64,000 bases of DNA, taken from contig MCGE01000001.1 of assembly GCA_002105175.1 (NCBI GenBank), forward strand, positions 1,674,001-1,738,000, given 5' to 3'. Positions within the stretch are counted from its first letter, which is position 1. Every line of letters starts with the position of its first letter. The position numbers and the translations under genes were made by a program. The DNA is from Absidia repens. Taxonomy: Eukaryota; Mucoromycota; Mucoromycetes; Mucorales; Cunninghamellaceae. The notes beneath the pieces are model-generated. The model saw only the letters and a list, made by a program, of their open reading frames with translations, was not told where the DNA came from and ran no database searches. Positions 1 to 10,081 of the stretch are shown in pieces.

Positions 1-770
1 TTCATGATCATTAAAGGCGCATGATGTCAGTCATACAAAACTTCCAAAAGAAACCAAAATGGCAAGCATTTCCATCATATTCGTATCACCACTTAAGTTT
101 GTTGCCTCACGTGCGATTGAACCCCACTTTTTCCAAGTTTCGGGTTGTGGAAATTAAATATTAGACTATGTTTTTTCTCACCTAATGAAGGATGATTTGT
201 TGTTTTTTCTTTTATTATTATTTCTTCTTGGATAGAAAAATCATCTGTTGGTTTATTGGTATATATGAATATCAAGTCAATGAAAGTCATAAACTCGAAA
301 TACGTAAAATACAGTACTCGAAGAGAAATCCTATCATAGCACGAGCGGTATAGTCCGCACGTCAGATATCGCATGAAGAAACGAAAGAATGATAAAGAAT
401 TTCGGTGCTTTTTTACTGAATATAACGATGGTGTTAAGATAAAGTGAGAAAATCAATCTTGTTTTTATATGGACGAAACTAGGGAAAAAAAAACGTAAGC
501 ATCCCAGCGTATCATTGGTCTGATGAACGCCATTTACCCTAGTAAACTCCTACAATCTTTCTCTCACCAGCCAAAACCTATGGCCCAAAGCTTTAAAAAA
601 CATCGCGCATTATTATCCATATTAGGTAATGATGTGTCACCCTCCATTTGTTACTGAGATTCATGCCATTGTGTACGTTTCCCCTCATTAAACTTTGTCT
701 ATGATGCGTCTTTTATATATAAGGTATCACTTTCTCTCCTATTTTGAATTTTATTATTATTTCTTTACCG

Positions 771-801
<31 letters not shown>

Positions 802-855
802 TTTGTCTTCAACCTATACACACACTTTCTCCCATTGCTCTCACGACATTGAATT
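1..855. other. Intergenic region and MFS1 promoter
   Basis: No convincing coding sequence is visible. The stretch is AT-rich. Before the transporter start it ends in a TATA-like string (about 713-721), a CT run and a T homopolymer (about 782-804), which is the usual promoter layout of genes in this window. Confidence 0.6.
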
Positions 856-2920
856 ATGGAATCTTCTGATAATAAAATCGAAGTGATCGAGAAAGAAGAA
901 ATTGGAAAACATGTTGACTCTCTAACCAGCAATACCACCGACGAAGAGAGTTTAAACAAAACCTTTGTTTATTCCGCTGAAGAAAAAAGCTAGTCAAGAA
1001 ATTATCGTTGTCTCTTTTACCAGTAGTATGGTGTATTATTTTTGTACAAGTAAGTGACAAGTAGAAGAAGTAAAAAGGATAGGGGTGATATGAGGAGGAT
1101 CAACTCATGCACACCTCCTACATGCATTATGATAGTTTGTCGACAAATCAATGCTTTCGGTTGCAGCTGTGACAGGGCTCTTACCAGACATTGGCATGGA
1201 TTCATCACAATATAGTTGGGCATCTTCTATTGTCTATTTAGGCTATCTTGTCTACCAAAGTATGTTTACAAAAAAAAAAAAAAAAAAAAAAGAAAAAGGG
1301 GTGAGCCAAAAGGGGGATATGCATGAATACTATATTAAAACCCCGTTCTGGTTTTGTTTCTTTCTTTAGTTCCCAACAATATCTTAATTCAACGTTTACC
1401 GCACGCCAAATACCTTGGTGTTCTTATTATACTATGGGGAATTGTTGTTTGTGCCACTACTGCCGCACACACATTTAAACAATTAATGGCGTTACGGTTT
1501 TTATTAGGGTAAGTTGGGGTCTGTGGGAAACTATTACAACTATAGATACTAGCCAATTTTAATCATTCTCCGCTCCAACGTAAAAAATTCTTTTTTTCTT
1601 CCCCCTTTCCCTTCATAGGCTGTTTGAAGCTGGAAGTAATCCCGTTTTATATATCATCTTGAATGCACTTTACCGACGATCAGAACAATCTGCTGTATTT
1701 GGTTTTATGCTCATGTCCTCTGGTAGCGGATCTGCGATCGGCTCCCTCATTGGCTTTGGCATAACAACAACTCTTGATAATGTCAACGGCTGGCGTGCTT
1801 GGCGATGGTAAGAGTCCTCTGCCCCTTGTCCTCCCCCCCCCTCCACGTCCTCAACTCACCGAATAACACAAGACGAAGATCATTCACAACAAAAACTTAT
1901 ATTAACGGACCTCTATGTTTTTTGAATCATTTAGGGGTTATTTGATCTTTGGTGTGGTGACGGTCTTTTTGGGTATTGTGGTCTTCTTTTTACTGATTGA
2001 CAAACCCACCTCCAAGCTCCTACGACTCACGGATGACGAAAAGAAAATCATGGAAAAACGCGTGGTGGACAATATGGTGGTGAAAAACAAGAAAATCAAA
2101 CGGTATCAAATCTGGGAAGCGCTCAAGGAACCACGACTGTACTGTCTATGCTTCTCTATGTTGTTTGTCAATCTTCAAAACGGGGGTCTTATAAGTTACA
2201 GCGTTCTTCTTGTACAGTCCCTGGGATTCAATGTAAGTGGTGCATCATATGACCTAATGTTGCATTGTGACCAACTTTGTTGTTTGTTTGTGTTTCTATA
2301 GAGTCATGAATCCATTATCCTCCAAATCCCCAGTGGTATTGCTGCTGCCACATATGTACTTATAAGTATTATTATCGCAAGAAAAAGCCAGCAAACGATA
2401 CTCACGGCTGTTGGTATGACTTGTGTATCACTTCTTGGCTTGATCATTTTGGTGGCAACTAACTCAACAGGTGGCAAGTTGGCCGGGTATTACCTATCGT
2501 GGGCTGAAGCGGCTACTCAAGCTCTTATTGTTACTATCATAGGAAACAATTGTTCTGGCTATACCAAGAAAGTATGAAAAACAAAACAACGCACGCGCAC
2601 TGAAAATATGCATGTGTCTTTGTGTATATTGACGATCTTCCTTTTTTTTTGGAAATTAGGTGACATACAATGGAGCTTTGACAGTTTTTATGACCATCGG
2701 CAACTTCGTTGGACCGTTGATGATGGTGCCACCAACCTACTTGGGTGGTCTACTTGGTTATGTTATTGCAAACATCCTTGTCATAGTTATGCTTCTATAT
2801 GTGCGGTGGGAAATGAACAAAGTCAACAAACAACGGCAGTCACAGAACAACATTGAAAAAACCGACCCTGCCCTTGATTACACCGATCGCGAAGATGCAA
2901 ACTTTGTCTACAAATTGTAG
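856..2920 (+). CDS. MFS transporter, allantoate/nicotinate permease-like (ACS family), copy 1, with a frameshift
   Basis: Predicted plasma-membrane major facilitator of the anion:cation symporter family (Dal5/Tna1-like). Exons: 856-1049, 1136-1259, 1370-1508, 1619-1807, 1935-2232, 2302-2571, 2660-2920. Every junction has GT-AG ends and restores the same reading as copy 2 at 6432-8292. Visible family blocks are the TM1 segment ending FVQ-FVDKS, NGWRAWRW before the central loop, and the loop motif LRLTDDEKKIMEKR. The C-terminus DREDANFVYKL matches DKQDPNFIYKL of copy 2. Exon 1 is one base short: six A's at about 983-988 read into a TAG at 991, while seven A's would give EEKKLVKKL and a closed 492-codon frame. 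So this is either a recent pseudogene or a homopolymer sequencing error. The substrate cannot be told from sequence. Confidence 0.85.
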
Positions 2921-3544
2921 GATATTATATGCAGTTTTTAGTAATATTATCTTGCCTTTTTTTATTTTTATTTTTATATATATCCTTCTCCAATAAATCT
3001 AAATTTTATCATACTCTATTATATTCTTGTCAAAAATGAATCAAATGTGTGTTACTAACTAAGGCCAAACTCAATACAATACAATGACCCTTATGCCTAA
3101 CTTTTTTTTTTTTTTTTGTTTGAACTGTAAATATACGCTATTCACCTAAACTAACTTGGTCTGATGATAAATCTACATATGGTATGCTTTGATATGAATG
3201 GAGTGTGTGTGCGAAGAGTGCACGTGTGAAAAGTTTATCTTGTTGTATAATGATCATTAATTCAGATATTATATTCTAATCATGTAGAGTGAGCTATCCT
3301 AGATACAGTGCATGACAAACTATGCCGCAGCGAAAAGTTGACTAAACACGACGGAATTGAGCCATCTTGTCTGAAAGGCATCAACAAAAGAGAAAAAAAA
3401 ACAAGTTGTATATGCTAAATGGTGGTGATGACTGACATGACAAAAGAATTGCCATGCTGGTGATTGCTGTAAAAAAGAAAAGGAAGGTATAAAAAGAGAG
3501 GTTTTCCTTTTTTGTATTCATCGTCATTAGAGACAAAAATATAT

Positions 3545-3960
3545 ATTTCAAATGCCGCCCACGTGAATTGTATTTACTCCCAATTTTTGTTTGTCAGTCT
3601 CATTTCTTTTCTTTTTTTTTTTTTTTTTTTTTTTTTGCTTTACAATTGTGGCTCCTATAGTGTTCAGGTGGACTTAGATTAGTGTTAGTACTAGTTTAGA
3701 AAGGGTTTCAGCTCAGGGATTACAAGATGCATGGGGAAACCCTTTGATTTTGGATTCAGGATTTTGGACCACCCATTAGTTGGCTTATTATAGTCATCAT
3801 TAACTTGGTTTAGCAACAGTTTACTCGTAGTTTGTATCTCCATCTAAATAAAATATACCTTTGTTTTATTGTTTCAATGAAGAATGTCCGAATGGTCTCT
3901 CTCCCTTTCCTTGTGCAATAGATCCCCATTTTTGCTACCATCTACCTCTTTTTGATTAGT
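3545..3960 (+). repeat. Dispersed structured repeat, copy R1
   Basis: Member of a family found five times in good condition in this window. CACGTG lies at 3560-3565, followed by a pyrimidine and T tract. An inverted-repeat hairpin spans 3700-3745: AAAGGGTTTC pairs with GAAACCCTTT around a near-invariant loop containing GCTCAGGGATTACAAGATG. AATAAA follows at 3847-3852. A weaker conserved tail with another CAATAAA runs to about 4190. It lies about 600 bp downstream of the copy-1 transporter stop. It has no conserved reading frame. Confidence 0.8.
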
Positions 3961-4399
3961 GCTGTACTTCAATGGCAGATGCCCTTTGGTCTTTCTCATC
4001 CCTTGGAATTTCACTTTACAATAGCCCATAAGGTTAGTGTTGATTATTCTTCAAATATCATACCAGTTTCTTCCTCTAGTTGCCTCCACTAGACCCGCTT
4101 GATAAGTACTTTGTTACAATGAGCCCCTCATCTTTAGTTTTAGTGGTTACCAATTTCCTTCAATAAACTATGCCTTTTTATTCATTATATCCTCTGACCC
4201 ACCATATAGTCAACAGTGTCGCAATTGCGAACATTTTCTTATAGACATACACCTAACAGAACCATTTAACTGACATTTCTCTCTATATATGCCTTATACA
4301 CTCACTACGCCGGGCACTAAGTGCGATGTATAAGCGAAGTCATCTAATTCCGGATCCCTATATCTGCTTGGAGAGAAATATTCCTCAGTTTTTCTCAAC

Positions 4400-4740
4400 C
4401 CACTCAGCAATACAATTATACATACAACAGAGACTAATGGAAAAAATACACGATATAGTTTATTCAAATGTAGATACAGACTATGACAATTAACATCAAT
4501 CAAACCTAAAAAGATTCTTAAACACTAAACAAAGCTGAAAGACAATCTTATGGTTGGCCCAAAACCCAAAAACCAAATGAAAAGATTTCCCATGTATGTT
4601 TGTACAGCATTTTTGAAAATCCTCCTGATTCAAGTTCTGACACTAATCCTAGATCATCAATACCCCAAAGTCGATGTTCTGAAAAAAGAATGAGGGGAAG
4701 AAAAATAATATGACTGACGGGGTCTGAATGATCCACCGCA
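4400..4740 (-). repeat. Degraded inverted copy of the dispersed repeat (R6)
   Basis: On the minus strand this resembles the repeat core but is eroded. The paired arms survive as AAAAGATTTCCC and TGAAAATCCT around 4578-4625. The flank reading TGACACTAATCCTAG at about 4638-4652 matches the conserved lead-in of the good copies. The CACGTG box is missing. TTTATTCA near 4460 corresponds to the inverted AATAAA. Confidence 0.5.
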
Positions 4741-6274
4741 CAAAATCAACTGAGCTACAGACGGCATTGCTTTTTTTTTTTTTTTTTCTCTTTCAGTGAA
4801 TGTCTTTTTTTCTTCATTCTTGATTGCCTTCTTTAACTTTTTTTTTTTTTTTTGATCAATACTTTTTACAACTTCGTTTTCTTGATTTCTGCATACATCC
4901 ATTAATCTTCATGACGCTGAAGGAGGGACATCTTTTTTTTTTTTCGACTGCCACCGAACTTGTTACGAACACAGAGATATACACATATATGACTCGGTCC
5001 TTCTTGATTCCCTTTAAATGTAAGTGCAGTACTTCGTTTTATCTCACCATTTCTTTTTTTTTATTTATAGATCTTTACAGAGAGCTACACGAGTACAACA
5101 GGATAACAGTATGATTGAACTGACAGTGATGAATGGTGATGGGTCGTACCGGAACCTGCTAGGTCCGCTTTTAATATTGTGTGCTTTTTGATAAAGAAAG
5201 GTATGCCCACAGTACTGGTCCTCCTTCTCTCTGGTGCTTTATTAGTTTCGACTGTATAGAACTTCATAGGCTGGACGTAGTGCTGGATATAGTATAGCTT
5301 TTTTTTTTATTATGTGCCCACTCTCCACAACATTAGTATATTCCTTCCGCCTCCTTTTATGTATATTTTGTCTCTTTGTTAGTCCAATAAAAATATTATG
5401 TTTATAACTATATCTATATATATATGTATTGTATTGAAAGTTATCAGAATGATAAGGGTCTTGTGAAATGAGTCTTTTTGTACAAGTGACACTGTATTCA
5501 TATTGCGGGATTGACACCATTTAACTGTTTATTATTATTTGCACGATGTGAATGTCTTATAATAGAGTTCACTTTCATCCTGACTTCACATTCTTGTCAA
5601 TCATCTGACCGCCGTACTGAGAACAAGTATAGAAGTTGATAAGAGCCAATCAAAATCGATATTTTCGTGCTTGTTCTGGGCATGGAAGACCGAATTTAAG
5701 GTTTGTTTTTAAACTCAAAGCCTAGGATTGTAACAGCATGGGAAAATCCTACTATAGAGTGAATGATCTTTGTTTGATCTATCCAGATCTTCTCCCCTTA
5801 AACATAATATCATAACACCAAGAACAGTGTCCATCAGAAAAAAAAATCTCCAACATATTGGTGACCCTCTTCCATTCATACATACTAGGCAAGATTGAGG
5901 CAACAAGAGAAAAAGAAAAAACGGAACAAATCAAACAATGTGAATGGAAATCAAAGAAGAAATGTATTTTTACTTTACCCCAGATTTCTCCAAAGAATGA
6001 TGGTGATACCGAGATTCGCTCTTATCGAGTGAGAGAATGCGGATTTAGAGAGTACAAAATAACCCAATAGGGACAAAAAGGAAATTTCATTCAGTTCTCA
6101 TTTTTCCCAAAAGAATACGCTTTTTAGAGGTTTTCAGGTTTCAAGTCAAAATCTTACTTCAAGTGAATAAACATGACAAAACCAAGATGGTCGTGCGAAT
6201 CAGTTGCTTTTTGACGGTTAATGCAACTATAGCTTGTCAGGAACAGTGTCTATTCCCCACTTTATCTTCCTTAT

Positions 6275-6298
6275 TTGCGGATTTTAAATCCCGCAATT
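6275..6298. promoter_or_regulatory. CGG-N10-CCG palindrome upstream of MFS copy 2
   Basis: CGG (6278-6280) and CCG (6291-6293) flank ten bases inside a longer near-palindrome, TTGCGG...CCCGCAA. This is the inverted CGG-triplet architecture bound by dimeric Zn2Cys6 regulators; Put3 uses N10 spacing. It sits about 14 bp before a TATA-like CTATATAAAC (6308-6317) and about 140 bp before the transporter ATG, a sensible operator position. The binding factor is unknown. Confidence 0.4.
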
Positions 6299-6431
6299 CG
6301 GGACACCTATATAAACTCTTTTTTTATTATTTTTTAATTTTCTAATTCTCCTGTATCTCTCTTTTCTTTATTTATTTATTTTTTTACCCAACTTAATCCA
6401 CATTATCATCTTTTTATTTTGTTGTTTCCAA

Positions 6432-8292
6432 ATGTCAAGTGAAATCAAAGAAAAAGCTGAATTGGAACATATTGAACGAAACAATGGCTCAAGCTTATCA
6501 GCAGCAGACTCATATGACGAGAAGGACCCGAAGAATGATATTCATGCACCAGTGATCAAAACCGAGGCGGAAAAACGATTCATCAAGAAGCTCAACTGGA
6601 GGCTGTTGCCGTTTGTGTGGTTGATTGTCTTTATCCAATTTGCCGATAAATCCAGTCTTTCTTTGTCGGCTGTTCTGGGGATGCTGGAAGATACCCACAC
6701 AAGTAAAAGTCAATACAGTCTACTGGGCTCCATGTTCTACGTCGGCTTTATTTTATTCCAGCTTCCCAACAATTATCTGATTCAGCGATTACCGATTGGT
6801 AGATATCTGGGGGCACTTTTGGTTTTATGGGGCATCTCAGTGGGATGCACAGGTTTATGTCAAAATTTCCAACAGCTTCTCGTTTGTCGTATTCTGCTCG
6901 GGATCTTGGAAAGTCCGACCTACAGTTGCTTATACATCATCCTAAATTCATTGTATAGGTAAAAATACAGAGCCAAAAAAACATAAAAAAAAAATAAAAA
7001 ACATCAAAACTATAATCTCATTTATTCGATTTATATATTTGTATATTGTAGGCGGCAAGAACAAAGTGCTTGTTATGGCTTCTTGTGGATGTCTAATGGA
7101 TCAGGAACGATTTTTGCTGTTCTTATTTCATACGGTGTGGCGCACCTTGATGGTGCCCATGGAGTGGCAGCTTGGCGATGGTAAGAACAGCATGCTTTGC
7201 ATAAGAGAATCGTTTTTTTTTAATGTGATCGGTTTTTTTTTTTGTTTTTTTTTTGACGGGTAGGAATTATCTCGTATTTGGTATTCTCACTGTCATCATT
7301 GGCATCGCTACGTTTTTCTTCATGGTTGATGGTCCCCAATCCAAAAACCTACATCTGACTGAAGAAGAAAAGCTTATCGTGGAAGAACGTACTCAAGACA
7401 ATGCAACAGTGATGGAACGCACGGTTAAAATCTCACATTATTGGGAAGCTGTCAAAGAACCTCGTTATTATTTTGTCGTATTGGCAGCCTTTTGCAACAA
7501 TCTTTCCAATGGTGGCTTGGTTGTTTTCAGTACACCCTTTGTTGCTACACTAGGATTCGAGGCAAGTTTCCTTCTCAAAAAAAAAAAAGAAAAGAAATGA
7601 TTGACTAAACTTGAAATATTGACATTTCCTTGCACTGTATTTTTTTTATTTTTTATTTTTCTGTAGTCCTTAAATGCCATCCTTCTTCAAATTCCAAGTG
7701 CTACCATATCTGCCTTATTTGTGTTACTGGCGGTTGTTATTCACAGAAAAACAAATAGCATGTCATTGGCAACTGTTGCTTGTGGTGGCATTGCGATGAT
7801 TGGATGTATTCTTCTGGCGGCTTTGCCTCACACTGCTATCAAGTTATTGGGCTACTATCTGGCATGGGGCTTCAATGGCTCGTATGTGATGCTTTTGTCG
7901 ATCGTATCTCAAAATGTTGGCGGATTTTCCAAAACGGTAAAAAGATGCACACACCACCATCCCCCAACCAACCAAAAAATCGAATTTGCCAACTGACTTT
8001 CTTCTTTTTTTTTTTTTTTAAGATTTGGTACAACGCTTCCATCATGGTGGCATATACTTTAGGCAACTTTGTTGGTCCACTTGTTATGCTTGACTATGAA
8101 TATCCCGCTTACAGAAGTGGTATGATTGTGTTTGTTGCTGGCAACTTGGTGGTGGTGTTGTGTATCTGTACCATGCTCTTTTTGATGAAACGAACCAACA
8201 AGCAACGTCTTAGCAAAGGCATTACTGGGAAAACGGATGCTCATTTGGATTTAACAGATAAACAAGACCCCAACTTCATTTACAAGCTCTAG
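6432..8292 (+). CDS. MFS transporter, allantoate/nicotinate permease-like (ACS family), copy 2
   Basis: Intact paralogue of the gene at 856-2920; 497 residues. Exons: 6432-6958, 7052-7180, 7264-7561, 7667-7936, 8023-8292, all phases closing. A hydrophilic N-terminus of about 55 residues precedes about twelve predicted membrane segments, with NWRLLPFVWLIVFIQFADKS at TM1 and the central loop LHLTEEEKLIVEERTQDN, both typical of Dal5/Tna1-like carriers. Its first exon is continuous where copy 1 has three introns, so introns were gained or lost after duplication. The intron at 7562-7666 starts with GC (AG|GCAAGT) instead of GT. Substrate could be allantoate, ureidosuccinate, nicotinate or a related anion; sequence alone does not decide. 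Confidence 0.92.
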
Positions 8293-9472
8293 TCACTATA
8301 GTAGCTGATTACTCTTTTCGATTTTATTTTTTTTATGACCCCCTTCTCTTATTTTTATCCCGTCCCTAACTTGGCACACTTCGCTTTGTATTTTATCTTC
8401 TTATGTAGTTTTAGTATTAGTATTCGTCGTCATTTTTATGTTGATGTAGTAATATATTCCGTTTATAAAACCTTTCTTATCTGAATATGTCCCAGCGGTT
8501 GACATAGCTCACATAATATTTTTCCTCTCTTTACGATTCAAGTTTTTTCACCACAAGAGAAAATCACAGAAGTATTTTCAAGTTCCGCACACGTGAATAT
8601 TTATTCTCTCACAATTTTTTTTTCTCACCTTTTCTCTTTCTTTTTTTTTTTTCTTCTCTTCACTATTCAACTTCAATGAGATCCAGATGATCTTAAATTA
8701 GGGTCAGGGCTAGTTTAGAAGGGGATTCAGCTCAGGGATTACAAGATGCATGGGGAAACCCTTTCATTTTGGATTCAGGATTTGGGATCACCATTAGTTT
8801 ATTTTTTGTAGCTTTCATTAGCTTAGTATAGTGTTAGATTGTCCATATCTTGTACCTACATCTGAATAAAATATGCCTCTTTTTACTTTCTTTACTGAAA
8901 AATGTACCATTGGTCTTTCCCATGTCTTGAACAAAAGATCCCTTTTTACCATCACTCCCGGTAGATTGGATTGCCTAATGTTACGATCCGATAAAGGATA
9001 TTGCATAGTCTATCCGACGCTTTGTGCAGTATATTAGATCTCTTACCACAGTCGTCTCTTTTAGATTAGTGTTGACCATTCTTCGGACACCAAATTTCTT
9101 CTTTCTTTGTTTGACTTAGGTCATGGATATTTAGTGGATATTTAGTGAGTGACTATGCCTCGCTTTATTCTGTATATCTCTAGACTCTATCATATGAATT
9201 CTTTCCAGTTTGTTTATCTTTCCCTGTATGGAAATAGTAGTTGAACTTCTGATATGAATACAAAAACGGTAGTCTACCAATCCAATTACTCTTTTTCATT
9301 TAAATATACTTTTTGTTACAATATTCTTCTATCCTTTACTTGTATATGGATGTAGTCGTAATCCCTCTTTCGTTACCTGTACAATTACAGGTCCCAATTT
9401 TATTTGCATTACTTTTATCTTATCCAATAAACAATATGACACTTTGAAAACTAATACTGTTTGTGTATGACG

Positions 9473-9515
<43 letters not shown>

Positions 9516-10081
9516 GAGGGTGTCTGCGAATGTTGAACAGGTGATTATTTATTATAAATCAGAGTGATCCACTTGCTCATATTCCTGTGAGAAGCAAAAC
9601 CTAGGTACCATCATACCACAATCATTTCGAGCCCGCTGTATCAATATTTATTTCTCCTATGTATTATAATCGACAGCAATCTATGTCCAATCATGATCAG
9701 CAATACACCCTCTTCACTACCAACGTCTATGTTTTACAAAGAAAAGAAGGGTCTCCTGCAATGTTTCCCTTTTTTTCTCTTACAGCACACCACGTCACAT
9801 ATGCATACTACCACCATTGACTCTATTCACAGCACTGTTCAATACATGATCATTTCTTTTTAAAATTCCAAATAACAAAAAGCAAGTTTCCGTATAAATC
9901 AAATCCAGGTGGATGCTTTTATTTTTATTGTCAAGGCCCACAAAGTATCAAAGAAACTAATCAAATAAATATACATATGTATATACTATCATAGACTACA
10001 TGTATATGTATGGGTAAGTGTGAGTAGGGGGGTGTGGGTGGGAGAGTAAAGCATCAATATACAATAATATAAACTATAAAT
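8293..10081. other. Intergenic region with repeat R2
   Basis: No coding sequence supported. It contains the transporter 3' region, repeat copy R2 and its tail (about 8578-9440), a run of about 36 T's at 9479-9514, and the 3' flank of the convergent PSP1-like gene. The rest is AT-rich unique sequence. Confidence 0.55.
8578..8960 (+). repeat. Dispersed structured repeat, copy R2
   Basis: CACGTG at 8590-8595, a pyrimidine tract, hairpin 8718-8765 (GAAGGGGATTC with GGAAACCCTTTC) around the same near-invariant loop as R1, and AATAAA at 8865-8870. The downstream module reading GGTCTTTCCCATGTCTTG is shared with R3, R4 and R5. It starts about 290 bp after the copy-2 transporter stop, so both ACS transporter genes are followed by one repeat copy in the same orientation. 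Confidence 0.8.

Larger units (their letters stand above)
2921..6431. other. Intergenic region between the two ACS transporters
   Basis: No gene recognised over 3.5 kb. It holds the copy-1 poly(A) region (CAATAAA near 2991), repeat copy R1 (about 3545-3960 plus a looser tail to about 4190), a degraded inverted relative of that repeat (about 4400-4740), several A/T homopolymers, and the promoter of the second transporter. Open frames here are short, lack family similarity and look accidental. Confidence 0.5.

Noticed and set aside
3545..4190. Repeat as solo LTR of a retrotransposon
   Set aside because: Not adopted as the call: no reverse transcriptase, integrase or primer-binding site is nearby and clear TG...CA ends were not found. 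It stays an open alternative.
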